Positions 35,164 through 45,015 of a stretch of 64,000 nt of DNA are shown one piece after another (positions within the stretch are counted from its first letter, which is position 1; each line of letters begins with the position of its first letter). Below the pieces are notes generated by a model, which was not told where the DNA came from, did no database searches, and worked only from the letters and a program-made list of their open reading frames with translations. Source of the stretch: Sphingobacterium sp. FBM7-1 (lineage in GTDB: Bacteria > Bacteroidota > Bacteroidia > Sphingobacteriales > Sphingobacteriaceae). Position numbers and translations under genes: made by a program. The stretch covers positions 62,001 through 126,000 of the forward strand of contig NZ_JAJEWJ010000002.1 in NCBI RefSeq assembly GCF_020687765.1. The letters are read 5' to 3'.

Positions 35164-36204
35164 GTGAGAAAACTGGATTTGACAAAACAGGAACGAGAAG
35201 TCGTTGAAAATGCACTTGATCATTGGCGTGAGTCGAATTTACTGGAAGCAAACAAAGTTGACGAGCTGAAGGAAACTATTGACGAAAAGGGTTTTGAATG
35301 GAAACATTTGGCCCGGTATGCATTTTGGATAGCCTTGGTTTCGCTGATTTTTGCGGTGTTTTCGCTCTTTGCAGATGATGCATTGGTTCGTTTTGTAGAA
35401 CGTTTTTATGAAACACCTAATATTGTTTTTTGTCTATTTTTTGCAGGACTAGCCGTACTTTTTTATTTTCTGGGTTTCCAAAATAAAAAGCGGTATCCGG
35501 AAAAAACTTTCTCTAACGAAACGCTTATGCTTGCTGGCTCCTTTTCCACGGCCGCTTGTATCGGTTTCCTCGGTCAGGTATTGGATCGAACAACCAGCCA
35601 GTTTACACTTCTTTTTCTGTTGTCGATTATCATATATGGAACCTTGTCGGTCAAGCTGAATTCGAAATTGATATGGGTGTTTACGTTGGTGGCATTAGGG
35701 GTTTGGTTTGCGACAGAAACGGCTTATCACAGTAACTGGGGCTTTAAGTTTTGGGGAATGAACTACCCTCTCCGTTTTACGTTGTTCGGGTTACTTTTGA
35801 CGTCTTTTGCCTTATGGGGACAAGAAAGGATAAAGCCGCTTAAACCTTTCCAATCTACGAGCTATGTCGTAGGATTGTTGTATACGATGATTGCCTTATG
35901 GTGTCTTTCTATTTTTGGGAATTATAGCGATTTTGATGCTTGGACGCAGGTTCGTCAGTATCATATTCTGTATTGGGGGCTTTTGGCTATTCTACTTTCG
36001 CTAGGATTGGCTTTGTATGGAATGAAAACAAAGGATCATGTTTCGCGTGATATAGGCTTTGTCTTTTTTATCTTGAATCTGTACACCCGTTTTGTTGAGT
36101 ATTTATGGGATAATATGAATCGAACGATTTTCTTTTTGCTGCTGGCTGGATCATTTTGGTTGGTTGGACGCTGGGCAGAACGTATTTGGCGTAAGGGGAA
36201 TTGA
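35164..36204 (+). CDS. DUF2157-type multi-spanning membrane protein
   Basis: 346 residues from GTG 35164, chosen because the longer frame from 35080 would begin inside repeat copy E and before the promoter box. A short N-terminal soluble helix region (RKLDLTKQEREVVENALDHW, 1-45) precedes about nine or ten hydrophobic segments and a final Arg/Trp-rich tail (GRWAERIWRKGN). This is the DUF2157 layout; function unknown. It is followed by the convergent OsmC gene. Confidence 0.82.
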   Translation: MRKLDLTKQEREVVENALDHWRESNLLEANKVDELKETIDEKGFEWKHLARYAFWIALVSLIFAVFSLFADDALVRFVERFYETPNIVFCLFFAGLAVLFYFLGFQNKKRYPEKTFSNETLMLAGSFSTAACIGFLGQVLDRTTSQFTLLFLLSIIIYGTLSVKLNSKLIWVFTLVALGVWFATETAYHSNWGFKFWGMNYPLRFTLFGLLLTSFALWGQERIKPLKPFQSTSYVVGLLYTMIALWCLSIFGNYSDFDAWTQVRQYHILYWGLLAILLSLGLALYGMKTKDHVSRDIGFVFFILNLYTRFVEYLWDNMNRTIFFLLLAGSFWLVGRWAERIWRKGN

Positions 36205-36213
36205 TGTAAGCGA

Positions 36214-36236
36214 AAGGAGATGCTGGGCACCTCCTT
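36214..36236. terminator. Weak hairpin between convergent genes
   Basis: AAGGAG/CTCCTT stem around 11 bases between DUF2157 and osmC-like genes, without a good T-run. Low certainty. Confidence 0.3.
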
Positions 36237-36246
36237 CCGAATTCTG

Positions 36247-36663
36247 CTAAATAAATTTCAAGCTATAGGTGATCTCGACGCCACCCGCAGCAAGCATATC
36301 ATGAACGGAGCAGTATTTCTTCACAGCCAATTCCGCAGCTTTTTGAACTTTGTTTTCGTCTAGTTGTCCCTTTAAGATAAATGTAAGGTGAATATGCGTG
36401 AATATATTCGGAACTTCATCTCGACGTTTTCCTTCGACTTCTACCTGTAGATCTTCTGGTGTTTGTCGTTGCTTTTTCAAAATACTGGATAAGTCAAATA
36501 CACTACACGAACCTAGAGCCATCAGCACAAGTTCCATAGGGCGTACACCCTTGCCTTCACCACCAATGCTTTCTGCACCATCAATATGGACTTTTATATG
36601 CGAGAGCTCACTCGAGCCTTCAAAATAGACCGCTTCGTTTTTTCGTTGCAAATGGATTTTCAT
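36247..36663 (-). CDS. OsmC family protein
   Basis: 138 residues of the OsmC/Ohr fold, thiol-based peroxidase or related stress protein. The two conserved cysteines appear in ALGSCSVFDLSSIL (about 53) and KKYCSVHDMLA (about 117). The pattern is closer to the general OsmC/YhfA subgroup than to Ohr; the substrate is unknown. It is divergent from the MetZ-like gene, 84 bases away. Confidence 0.88.
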   Translation of the reverse strand: MKIHLQRKNEAVYFEGSSELSHIKVHIDGAESIGGEGKGVRPMELVLMALGSCSVFDLSSILKKQRQTPEDLQVEVEGKRRDEVPNIFTHIHLTFILKGQLDENKVQKAAELAVKKYCSVHDMLAAGGVEITYSLKFI

Positions 36664-36732
36664 GCGCTCAAGTTACGAAAAATTTTAAAATGCAGTCTAG
36701 TCTTTTATATCGGTGAAATTTGGAAAAAATTC

Positions 36733-36740
36733 TAACTTTG
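36733..36740 (+). promoter_or_regulatory. -7 box for the MetZ-like gene
   Basis: TAACTTTG only 7 bases before the ATG at 36748, again predicting a nearly leaderless transcript. Confidence 0.55.
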
Positions 36741-36747
36741 CTTTGCT

Positions 36748-37923
36748 ATGGACAAAGAACAATCGAAAATCATACGTGAACAAGCTCCGCGATCTGCAAC
36801 CCGTGAGCATTCTGTTCCATTATATTTAACCTCAAGCTTTATTTTCGATAGTGCAGAACAAGGTCGTGCTGTTTTTGCGGGCGAAGAAGAAGGTACGATA
36901 TATTCACGCTACTCCAATCCGAATACTACAGAGTTTATAAATAAGGTATGTATTATGGAAGGAGCGGAAGATGGTTTAGCCTTTTCATCGGGAATGGCTG
37001 CTGTTTTTGCTTCTTTTGCAGGTTTTGTACGAAGTGGCGATCATATTGTTTCTGCGGGTGCTATCTTTGGTTCTACCCACCAATTGTTTACAGAACTGTT
37101 CCCTCGCTGGGGGATCACGACCAGCTATGTGAATGCGGTAGACAATGAGGCTTGGGAGAAAGCTATACAGCCTAACACGAAGATTATTTTCTTAGAATCG
37201 CCTTCTAATCCGGGTTTAGAGCTTGCAGATTTAGAATTTTTGGGTAGCTTGAAGAAAAGATATCCAGAAATCATCTTTATCATTGACAATTGTTTTGCTA
37301 CGCCTTATTTGCAACAGCCGTTAGCATATGGTTTTGATCTTTCGTTGCATTCGGCGACCAAATATATGGATGGTCAGGGTAGAGTATTAGGTGGTGTTAT
37401 TGTCGGAAAACAAGATTTAATTGATGAATTGATGTTTTTTATTCGTCATACGGGACCTGCTATGTCTGCGTTTAACGCTTGGACGCTGTCAAAGAGTTTG
37501 GATACGCTTGCCCTTCGTATGGATAGACATTGTAGCAACGCTTTGGCTTTGGCAGAAATATTAGAGAAGCGGCCGGAGATTGTACAGGTAAAATATCCAT
37601 TCCTACGATCTCATCCTCAGTATGAATTGGCGAAAAAGCAAATGAAAGCGGGTGGTGGTATCGTTACTTTTGAGGTTACAGGGGGAAGGGAAAGGGCCTT
37701 TCGTTTTTTAGACAAGCTGGAAATGATACTTTACACCTCGAACTTGGGGGATGTGCGTTCCATTGCTACACACCCGGCTTCGACGACACACGCTAAACTG
37801 ACAGAAGAGGAAAGACTGAACTTAGGCATTATGCCGGGTACTGTACGTATATCGGTAGGCTTGGAAGACAAAGAAGATATTATAGGAGATATTTTGCAAG
37901 CTTTGGAAGCTTCCGAAGGATAA
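36748..37923 (+). CDS. metZ: O-succinyl/acetylhomoserine sulfhydrylase (MetZ-like)
   Basis: PLP enzyme making homocysteine directly from an acylated homoserine and sulfide. 391 residues. PLP lysine K205 in LHSATKYMDGQGRVLGG; the DGQGR(V/C)xGG variant is characteristic of MetZ rather than cystathionine enzymes. YSRYSNPNT (52-60) and ESPSNPGLELAD (150-161) are the other family blocks. Acyl-donor preference cannot be told. With the trans-sulfuration enzyme at 1.4 kb this organism may have two routes of sulfur assimilation. Ends at a strong terminator. Confidence 0.9.
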   Translation: MDKEQSKIIREQAPRSATREHSVPLYLTSSFIFDSAEQGRAVFAGEEEGTIYSRYSNPNTTEFINKVCIMEGAEDGLAFSSGMAAVFASFAGFVRSGDHIVSAGAIFGSTHQLFTELFPRWGITTSYVNAVDNEAWEKAIQPNTKIIFLESPSNPGLELADLEFLGSLKKRYPEIIFIIDNCFATPYLQQPLAYGFDLSLHSATKYMDGQGRVLGGVIVGKQDLIDELMFFIRHTGPAMSAFNAWTLSKSLDTLALRMDRHCSNALALAEILEKRPEIVQVKYPFLRSHPQYELAKKQMKAGGGIVTFEVTGGRERAFRFLDKLEMILYTSNLGDVRSIATHPASTTHAKLTEEERLNLGIMPGTVRISVGLEDKEDIIGDILQALEASEG

Positions 37924-37973
37924 AAAAAGAGCAAAGATATGGTAGTGGTATACACATCGTCTTTGCTCTTTTT
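37924..37973. terminator. Bidirectional terminator, MetZ-like gene and tpx
   Basis: AAAAAGAGCAAAGA pairs perfectly with TCTTTGCTCTTTTT (14 bp, 22-base loop) between convergent genes, with A- and T-runs at both ends. Confidence 0.9.
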
Positions 37974-37995
37974 ATTTCTTTATCTTTTTGAGCTA

Positions 37996-38493
37996 TTACA
38001 GTGCTGCTAACGCTTTATCGTAATCGGGCTCTTCGGTTGTTTCCGCTACTTGTTCCGTATAGGATACTTTCCCAGATTCGTCGATGACGACAACTGAACG
38101 ACTCAACAAACCGGTTAACGGCCCGTCTGTAAACTTGACTTGGTAAGCATCGGAAAAGTTGTTGTCTTTATATTCGGAAAGGGTGATCACATTGTCTAAA
38201 TTTTCTGCTGCACAAAAACGCCCCTGTGCAAAAGGCAGATCTCGAGAAATGCAGAGTACAACAGTATTTTCCAGTCCGGAAGCTTTTTCATTGAATTTCC
38301 GTACGGAGGCAGCGCAAGTACCTGTGTCTATACTTGGGAAAATGTTTAAAACTATTTTTTTTCCTTTAAAGTCGCTTAAGCTTCTTTCAGATAAATCGCC
38401 TGCGGTCAATTTGAAGTCAGGAGCAGAAGATCCAATGCCTGGTAAATCACCTTGTGTATTTACTGCTGTTCCTTTAAATGTAATTTTAGCCAT
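37996..38493 (-). CDS. tpx: Thiol peroxidase
   Basis: Atypical 2-Cys peroxiredoxin of 165 residues reducing lipid and other hydroperoxides with thioredoxin. Peroxidatic C60 in [17 protein letters not shown] and resolving C94 in [10 protein letters not shown]; normal length. A TACCTTAA sequence upstream may be the promoter. Confidence 0.97.
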   Translation of the reverse strand: MAKITFKGTAVNTQGDLPGIGSSAPDFKLTAGDLSERSLSDFKGKKIVLNIFPSIDTGTCAASVRKFNEKASGLENTVVLCISRDLPFAQGRFCAAENLDNVITLSEYKDNNFSDAYQVKFTDGPLTGLLSRSVVVIDESGKVSYTEQVAETTEEPDYDKALAAL

Positions 38494-38595
38494 GATTTCT
38501 AATTTTAAATAGGACCATTAAGGTACGAAATTTAAAATTAAAGAATCGATTATTTTAAGGATCGTTAGATAAACATAAGAAAAATCACCACAAAT

Positions 38596-38627
38596 TTGGT
38601 TTTTTAATAGTTGCGCTATATATTTGG
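38596..38627 (+). promoter_or_regulatory. Promoter of the lipoprotein gene
   Basis: TTTG at 38596-38599, 20 bases, then TATATTTG at 38620-38627: the clearest full -33/-7 match in the window. The ATG at 38661 follows 33 bases later. Confidence 0.7.
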
Positions 38628-38660
38628 TTATCAATTAAATTATAACTTGACAACTGAACT

Positions 38661-40133
38661 ATGATGAAAAAACCAATCCATTCGGCTTGGTATAGTTTTT
38701 CCATCTTGTTTATCATTCTTACTTTGGTCTCGTGCAAGAAAAATGTAGAGATACCAAATGATGCTCAGGAAACCTATACCATCGGATTCAGATTCCAGGA
38801 ATTTGAACAACACGTTGCCCCTTTAGGGCCAAAAAGGGCTAAAAGTAGTGCGAAGGCTACGACTCAGACGGCTGACCCCAGTGCATACGAGGGGGCTATT
38901 TACTTTTGGTCTTTTAATGCAGAAACTTTGATGCCGGACTTATATCCGAGTACGCATTGGAACATTACGTATAATGACGGGGAGGCTCCCGTTGACTACG
39001 GGCCAGGCTGGATGTATGAAGATTATGGTGCGGGCCGGGCCTTATCGTTAAAAGGTTTGAAAAACCTCATTTTCGAAATGCCGTTGACGAATATATCGGC
39101 GGTGCACGAATTGTCTTTTGACGTAAGTTCTTCAGGCACAGGTCCGAAAGGTTTTTCGCTACTCTTTTCCCAAAACGGAGTAGATTATACGATGATTAAA
39201 GAAAATAATCAATTCGAGAATACAACCACCCCACACAGTAAAAATTCATTTTCTTTTTCCCTAGGGGAGCTTTCGCTGGATTTTTCTAAAAATTTGTATA
39301 TTAAATTGATCGCGAAGGCTGGGCTACGGGGAAACGCTTCTGATTACAACCCGACCTCGGGAATTTTTCGTCTGGACAACTTTCGTCTGGCCGGAATTGC
39401 TCAAGCCGTTTCGGATGCGAGTGTACGCCGGATACATTACCACATTTTTGATGCCGTTACACAAGATCTGGTTCTATCTGGAGCTGATCATTTTCGAGAA
39501 GGTGCGCTTGCTGATTTTGCCTTGGAGATTCCTGCCGGAGATTATATTGCTTCGTTCGTGACAAACGTATCTAATGAGGAATTAAATATACCGGAAATTG
39601 GACATGCGTCGACCTATTTCATTACCAATCCCTTCTCGAATAGTAAAGCAGAAATTTTTGGTGTATTAGATACCTTTTCGGTAGGGGGCGATATGCAAAG
39701 GGATATCGAATTAAATCGTTATTATAGTGAGATCCGATTTGCCTTCACGGATAGCGGAGACCTATCGGAGGTCGCTAAGCTTGTTGTGAAGCAGGAACAG
39801 GAACCGAGTTTTTATGCACCGTTCCTGCCTACGATGGAAAACCCGGTAGAGGATTTTTCAGAAATAGTCCTCTTTCCGGAATTTGATGCCAGTACTAGGG
39901 AGGTGTTCTTCCACCAGTTCGTGGGTAATACTTCCCTGCCTGTTCTGCTTCGCTATACGTTGGAGGCCTATAACGCTGCAGACGAGTTATTGCGGACGTT
40001 TCAAGTAGAAAGTGAGATTCGTAACAATATACGGCTGTTGTTTCGTGGCAAATTATTAGATGCTACAAACGGACAGTTTGTCGTTCGTCTAAATGAAGAT
40101 TGGGATGGCGACAAACAAGTTGATTTCAATTAA
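38661..40133 (+). CDS. Large surface lipoprotein, FimB/Mfa2-like part
   Basis: 490 residues with signal peptide and lipobox LVSC (C25 or C26 depending on start). The first half (about 70-250) looks like a beta-sandwich of jelly-roll type (FSLLFSQNGVDYTMIKEN, FRLDNFRLAGI). The second half (about 255-490) has FimB/Mfa2-type patterns: RRIHYHIFDAVTQDLVLSG, LEIPAGDYIASFVTN and the final VRLNEDWDGDKQVDFN. Perhaps a fimbrial tip or anchor-like or glycan-binding protein; no partner genes nearby. Confidence in the class is moderate. Confidence 0.75.
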   Translation: MMKKPIHSAWYSFSILFIILTLVSCKKNVEIPNDAQETYTIGFRFQEFEQHVAPLGPKRAKSSAKATTQTADPSAYEGAIYFWSFNAETLMPDLYPSTHWNITYNDGEAPVDYGPGWMYEDYGAGRALSLKGLKNLIFEMPLTNISAVHELSFDVSSSGTGPKGFSLLFSQNGVDYTMIKENNQFENTTTPHSKNSFSFSLGELSLDFSKNLYIKLIAKAGLRGNASDYNPTSGIFRLDNFRLAGIAQAVSDASVRRIHYHIFDAVTQDLVLSGADHFREGALADFALEIPAGDYIASFVTNVSNEELNIPEIGHASTYFITNPFSNSKAEIFGVLDTFSVGGDMQRDIELNRYYSEIRFAFTDSGDLSEVAKLVVKQEQEPSFYAPFLPTMENPVEDFSEIVLFPEFDASTREVFFHQFVGNTSLPVLLRYTLEAYNAADELLRTFQVESEIRNNIRLLFRGKLLDATNGQFVVRLNEDWDGDKQVDFN

Positions 40134-40178
40134 GTAACTAAAATTTTTTAAATAAAGAGTTATAATTTATCTGATAGA

Positions 40179-40206
40179 AGAGACGCGATTTTATGGTCGC
40201 GTCTCT
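40179..40206. terminator. Hairpin terminator between convergent genes
   Basis: AGAGACGCGA/TCGCGTCTCT perfect 10-bp stem with an 8-base loop, followed by TTTTTT on the plus strand. It ends at the stop codon of the dehydrogenase gene. Confidence 0.9.
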
Positions 40207-40209
40207 TTT

Positions 40210-41172
40210 TTATGATATCACATTGACGGATTGACCGCTTAGGAAGGATTTGATGTTTCCTATAACAACCGCTAGGAGGCGCAATCTGGACTCTTTAGTT
40301 GCCCAGGCAATGTGTGGTGTTATTAAACAATTTTTGGCTTGGAAAAGTGGGTGGTCGATAGGTGGTGGTTCTATGGCTAAGACGTCGATTCCGGCACCAC
40401 GGATACGCTCTTCGTTTAGTGCATCTGCAAGTGCTTGCGCATCTATTAATCCGCCACGAGAGGTGTTGATAATAAATGCCGAAGGTTTTATCAAAGCGAG
40501 CGATTGGGCATTAATTAGATGCTCGGTTTGCGGTGTTAACGGACAATGTAAACTGACGATATCTGCTTGTGATAAAAGTTCTTCTTGTTCCTCGGCCCAT
40601 CGGAAGTTCTTGCGATGAGATTGATCGGTCTTTGTGCGGCTATATGCCAAGATAGACATGCCGAAAGCAGCGCCTATATCGGCTACTTTTTGTCCGATAC
40701 TTCCGAACCCTATGATCCCGAGTGTTTTTCCAGAGAGTTCGGTGAGTGGGTAATCCCAAAAACAAAAGTCGGGGCTTGCTGTCCATTTCCCCTTTATTAC
40801 CGCATCACTATGCCGTTGGGTATGATAACATAGCTCAAACAAAAGGGAAAAGGTTAACTGTACGACAGATGGTGTGCTGTAACCGGGGACATTCGTTACG
40901 ATAATATTTCTTTTTTTAGCACAATCCATATCGACCATGTTGTAGCCTGTAGCCATAACCCCGATGTACTTTAATGTCGGCAGCGCATCGATGATGTGTG
41001 CAGGAAGAGCTACCTTATTGGTTAGAATTATTTCGGCTCCTGCTGCCCGCTCGACAATCTCGTCTTCGGACGAACGGTCATAAATTACAACTTCTCCCAA
41101 CTGCTCTAGCCCATCCCAGGTTAAGTCTCCCGGATTCATGGCGTAGCCGTCTAATACTACGATTTTTTTCAT
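40210..41172 (-). CDS. D-2-hydroxyacid dehydrogenase
   Basis: 320 residues from ATG 41172 (MKKIVVLDGYAMNPGDLTWD); the frame to 41220 adds 16 residues without homology. NAD motif GIIGFGSIGQKVADIGAAFG (about 150), the catalytic Arg in INTSRGGLID (about 233) and catalytic His in ITPHIAWAT (about 288). Hydroxypyruvate/glycerate dehydrogenase-type by its DGYAMNPGD start; exact substrate uncertain. Confidence 0.9.
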   Translation of the reverse strand: MKKIVVLDGYAMNPGDLTWDGLEQLGEVVIYDRSSEDEIVERAAGAEIILTNKVALPAHIIDALPTLKYIGVMATGYNMVDMDCAKKRNIIVTNVPGYSTPSVVQLTFSLLFELCYHTQRHSDAVIKGKWTASPDFCFWDYPLTELSGKTLGIIGFGSIGQKVADIGAAFGMSILAYSRTKTDQSHRKNFRWAEEQEELLSQADIVSLHCPLTPQTEHLINAQSLALIKPSAFIINTSRGGLIDAQALADALNEERIRGAGIDVLAIEPPPIDHPLFQAKNCLITPHIAWATKESRLRLLAVVIGNIKSFLSGQSVNVIS

Positions 41173-41230
41173 AAGCTTAAATTTATCTTCAAAGAAGTAG
41201 AGACCCCCGTTGCATGGCATAATACAACAA

Positions 41231-41249
41231 GAGACGCAATTTGCGTCTC
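41231..41249 (-). terminator. Hairpin after glyS
   Basis: GAGACGCAA/TTGCGTCTC stem, 16 bases past the glyS stop, followed by a weak T-rich stretch on the minus strand. The sequence resembles the terminator at 40179. Confidence 0.6.
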
Positions 41250-41264
41250 TCGGGTCTCGTTATA

Positions 41265-42734
41265 TTATACCAATTGTTCCAATAGGTTGTTCCAGCTTAC
41301 CAATTCTCCGATGATGTTACGAAGATTCGCGGCAGGAACGCGCTCCTGTTCCATGCTATCCCGATGGCGGATGGTTACCGTATCATCTTCCAGGGTTTGA
41401 TAGTCCACCGTGATGCAGAAAGGTGTTCCGATAGCATCTTGGCGGCGATAGCGTTTTCCGATAGCATCTTTTTCGTCATACTGGATGTTGAAATCCATTT
41501 TTAGCTTCGTCATAATTTCACGTGCCTTGTCCGGTAGGCCATCTTTCTTAGTGAGCGGCAGTACGGCTGCTTTAACAGGAGCGATGGCCGGATGGAACTT
41601 CAATACTACCCGGGAATCTTTCTTGTCTTCCGTTGATAAATCTTCTTCTACCAGTGAGTTGGCTAATACTGTCAAAAATAAACGGTCTAAACCGATGGAG
41701 GTTTCGACGACGTATGGTACGTAGTTTTGATTGATCTCCGGGTCGAAATACTGCATCTTCTTTTTGGAGTATTCCTGATGTTGCTTCAAATCGAAGTCTG
41801 TACGGGAGTGTATCCCTTCCACTTCTTTAAATCCAAATGGGAATTGGTATTCGATATCCACAGCTGCATTCGCATAGTGGGCTGGTTTCACATGGTCGTG
41901 ATAGCGATATTTTTGAGGATCTGATCCTAAGGCTAAATGCCATTTTAAGCGGGTAGCTTTCCATTTTTCATACCATTCCATTTCTGTGCCCGGACGGATG
42001 AAAAATTGCAATTCCATTTGTTCAAATTCACGCATACGCATGATGAACTGACGGGCAATAACCTCATTCCGGAATGCTTTACCAATTTGTGCAATTCCAA
42101 ATGGAATCTTCATCCGACCTGTTTTTTGGACGTTTAGGAAGTTTACAAAGATACCTTGGGCTGTCTCGGGGCGTAAATACACTTTCTCTGCTTCCTCAGC
42201 CATCGCGCCCATCTGCGTAGCAAACATCAGGTTGAACTGACGGACCTCAGTCCAGTTTTTTGTTCCTGAAATTGGGCATACGATATTGTGTTCTTCGATG
42301 AGGGCTTTCAAACGGACTAAATCGTCTGCCGTGATCGCCTCATCCAAATCTTTTTGAAGCTGGGCGGCTTTCTCCGTTTTACCGTCCTTTTCGTAACGGT
42401 CGATTTTATCTTCAATCAGTTGGTCGGCGCGATAACGCTTCTTGGAATCTTTGTTGTCGAGCATGGGGTCATTAAAACCATCTACGTGACCAGACGCTTT
42501 CCAGGTGGTAGGATGCATAAAAATGGCGGCATCAATGCCGACAATATTTTCATTCAATTGCACCATTGATTTCCACCAATAGGTTTTGAGATTGTTTTTC
42601 AACTCGGAACCCATTTGACCGTAATCGTACACGGCACTCAGGCCGTCATAAATTTCACTCGACGGGAATACAAACCCATATTCCTTCGCATGTGATATAA
42701 TATTTTTGAAAAAATCGTCTGTTTGCTTACTCAT
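41265..42734 (-). CDS. glyS: Glycyl-tRNA synthetase (alpha2 type)
   Basis: Charges tRNA-Gly. 489 residues, single-chain class II type. Class II motif 2 FRNEVIARQFIMRMREFEQMELQ region (about 230-250), motif 3 SIGLDRLFLTVL (about 360), an anticodon-binding domain from about 395, and the GlyRS block AAIFMHPTTWKASGHVDGF near residue 65. Normal length. Confidence 0.97.
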   Translation of the reverse strand: MSKQTDDFFKNIISHAKEYGFVFPSSEIYDGLSAVYDYGQMGSELKNNLKTYWWKSMVQLNENIVGIDAAIFMHPTTWKASGHVDGFNDPMLDNKDSKKRYRADQLIEDKIDRYEKDGKTEKAAQLQKDLDEAITADDLVRLKALIEEHNIVCPISGTKNWTEVRQFNLMFATQMGAMAEEAEKVYLRPETAQGIFVNFLNVQKTGRMKIPFGIAQIGKAFRNEVIARQFIMRMREFEQMELQFFIRPGTEMEWYEKWKATRLKWHLALGSDPQKYRYHDHVKPAHYANAAVDIEYQFPFGFKEVEGIHSRTDFDLKQHQEYSKKKMQYFDPEINQNYVPYVVETSIGLDRLFLTVLANSLVEEDLSTEDKKDSRVVLKFHPAIAPVKAAVLPLTKKDGLPDKAREIMTKLKMDFNIQYDEKDAIGKRYRRQDAIGTPFCITVDYQTLEDDTVTIRHRDSMEQERVPAANLRNIIGELVSWNNLLEQLV

Positions 42735-42792
42735 AACGGCAAATATAGATAAAAGAACAAAGATTAAAGATAATGGATAGAGAAATAAGAAC

Positions 42793-43260
42793 TTACCCTT
42801 TGCGGATTAGATCGCGAATCTGCTGTGAGGCATTTTTATTATCTACCTTCTTGATGATATGCTGGATAATGCCTTGTTCGTCAATCACAAAAGTAGTACG
42901 TGCTGTTCCCATATATTTTCGTCCGTACATGTTTTTCTCCACCCACACACCGTAGTCGTTTACGATTTTCTGATCGTCGTCGGCGAGCAAATTAAAAGGT
43001 AAGTCAAATTTGCTGGTAAACTTCTGATGAGATTGTTCATTGTCTATGCTCACGCCAATTACTTCAAATCCGTCGTTGCGTAATGATTGGTAATTATCCC
43101 GAAAATTGCAGGCTTCGGTCGTGCATCCTGGCGTATTGTCTTTTGGGTAAAAATATAAAATAACTTTTTTTCCCAAGAAGTCGGTGAGCTTGATGAGTTC
43201 GCCATTTTGGTTTTTAGCTTCGATTGCGGGCGCTTTATCGCCTATTTGTAGTTTATCCAT
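42793..43260 (-). CDS. bcp: Thioredoxin-dependent thiol peroxidase (Bcp/PrxQ)
   Basis: 155-residue peroxiredoxin. Peroxidatic C46 and resolving C51 in YPKDNTPGCTTEACNFRD. Soluble, usual length. Lies between glyS and the M23 peptidase gene, all on the minus strand; the gap to the peptidase is 18 bases, so co-transcription is likely. Confidence 0.96.
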   Translation of the reverse strand: MDKLQIGDKAPAIEAKNQNGELIKLTDFLGKKVILYFYPKDNTPGCTTEACNFRDNYQSLRNDGFEVIGVSIDNEQSHQKFTSKFDLPFNLLADDDQKIVNDYGVWVEKNMYGRKYMGTARTTFVIDEQGIIQHIIKKVDNKNASQQIRDLIRKG

Positions 43261-43278
43261 GCTCGTTTTTTTAAGCGG

Positions 43279-45006
43279 TTATTTAGTAAATTTTGCTTCG
43301 TACACTTGTTTATTGTCTTTCCAGTCGGTAACGATTAGTTTAAAGGTGTGTTGTCCTTTAGTAAGGGACGAATCGAAGGTATGCCATAGATGTCGGTTTT
43401 TGGGGTCGTATTCCATGAGTACCCATTTCCCGTCTATGTAGCCATTAAATGACTGTATGCCCGAAAAGTTGTCTCTGATCGTAAAATCAATTTTAGCTTG
43501 TGCGCTTACGTTTTTGCCGTTGCTTAAGTTGCGCGGTGTGATAGCTGGGGCTATTGTGTCTACGGCAACATAAAAGTTTCCGAGATTGCGTGTATTGACG
43601 GTTACCCATCCGTCTTCGAATTTCCCGCCTTCCGAGCCGTTTTCGACAGAGGCAAGCAGGGCTTTGCTTTCCAGATGGATAGGCAGGTTGGTTGGTTTAA
43701 TACGTAAATTATACGTGCTAAATAAGGGCGTTAAGTTATTATGTACGCGGTGGATCGGCGAGTAGCCTCCAACAGGTTGAGGCGCTTTGCTGTATTCAAA
43801 ATCTAAATCTCTATAGAGCACGCCTTTGGGCATGTTTATTTCGATATCATTTTTTTCAAAAGAGTTGTCGGTGTTGTATGTGAATAATTGAACACCACGA
43901 CGTTTTTGTTGTGCGGGTTGCGTAGTGGGGTTATTCCGTATTTTAAAGTTCAGCTCACTGCAGTTTCCGGCAATATCTTTGACAACATACTTGGCATCGT
44001 ATATTTTATCGTCTGGCAGGGTTATGACCCCTTCGTTTTTTAGGACTTTAAATATATCAATAGGATTGCCAGGATCTTTAAAGCTTTTTTGAACTTTTGC
44101 TTTCGTTTTACGCCAATGGGGATAATCAATGTAAGCATGGATGCCACGGGAGGTATTGAAATCAAGTTCTTCGAATACAACGGTAGAAACAGCTTCTCCG
44201 TCGATGAATAACTCGATCGAATAAACGCCATTCCGAAAGCCACCGGCGCGATGCCTGTCGATACTATTAATGCCTAGGCCAAATCGTCCATTGACCTGAA
44301 TGGGCGTATTAGATGCTAATGTATAGATTCCGTTGCGGATCGCTTTTACTTGCAATGCTCGTCGGGGAGTATATTCATTAAACACATCGTCGTTTAAATC
44401 GTACACCATGATGTTGTTGATCGTAGGATGAAAGCGATCAGCGAAACGTAGTCCGAATAACTGTGGGTTGAGCGGACGTTGTGTTTTTGTGTCCCGGATT
44501 TCAAAATGTAAGTGTGGCCCGCCCGAAGCGCCGGTATTACCTGCGTTACCTATCTGTTGTCCTTTTGTTAGTGTTACCACACCCGCATCTACAATGACAT
44601 CTACATCAAATCGCTGTTGTTTGTATTGTTCGGCTCGGATAATATTCGTCAATGCATCGTTGAATTTATCCATGTGGAGATAAACTGTTGTGTAGCCATT
44701 TGGATGGTCAATATAAACGGAATTTCCACCGCCGCCGATCTGCACGCGTACGCGAGAAACATAGCCCTCTGCGGCGGCGTGTAAAGGCAAGCCAATGCGT
44801 TGTTGCGTGCGGTAGTCGTCGCCTGCATGGAAATGGGTGGACCGTAGTTCCCCAAATGTGCCAGAGGCATCCATAGGTACATGGAGTGGATTGCGAAAAT
44901 ATCCTTGTGGATATTCACGTGTAGTGATGATGTCTTTATTTTGCGCCTGAACCTCGAAGCACATAAGTCCCATGCATAGACATAGGAATTTGTATGTTTT
45001 TTTCAT
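43279..45006 (-). CDS. M23 family metallopeptidase
   Basis: 575 residues with a Sec signal peptide (cleavage after about residue 21, VQA-Q). LytM/M23 domain within about 50-185: zinc motif HAGDD (H60, D64) and HLHFEI (about 166). The remaining 390 residues are beta-sandwich-like (Ig-type repeats, e.g. DTIAPAITPRNLSNGKNV near 490). Likely a periplasmic peptidoglycan endopeptidase or a regulator of one. Starts 9 bases after the FAH-family gene. Confidence 0.93.
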   Translation of the reverse strand: MKKTYKFLCLCMGLMCFEVQAQNKDIITTREYPQGYFRNPLHVPMDASGTFGELRSTHFHAGDDYRTQQRIGLPLHAAAEGYVSRVRVQIGGGGNSVYIDHPNGYTTVYLHMDKFNDALTNIIRAEQYKQQRFDVDVIVDAGVVTLTKGQQIGNAGNTGASGGPHLHFEIRDTKTQRPLNPQLFGLRFADRFHPTINNIMVYDLNDDVFNEYTPRRALQVKAIRNGIYTLASNTPIQVNGRFGLGINSIDRHRAGGFRNGVYSIELFIDGEAVSTVVFEELDFNTSRGIHAYIDYPHWRKTKAKVQKSFKDPGNPIDIFKVLKNEGVITLPDDKIYDAKYVVKDIAGNCSELNFKIRNNPTTQPAQQKRRGVQLFTYNTDNSFEKNDIEINMPKGVLYRDLDFEYSKAPQPVGGYSPIHRVHNNLTPLFSTYNLRIKPTNLPIHLESKALLASVENGSEGGKFEDGWVTVNTRNLGNFYVAVDTIAPAITPRNLSNGKNVSAQAKIDFTIRDNFSGIQSFNGYIDGKWVLMEYDPKNRHLWHTFDSSLTKGQHTFKLIVTDWKDNKQVYEAKFTK

Positions 45007-45015
45007 GATGGACTC

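Noticed and set aside
40179..41249. The two similar GAGACGC hairpins as members of the dispersed family
   Set aside because: They are simple terminators at gene ends and lack the box and long stems.
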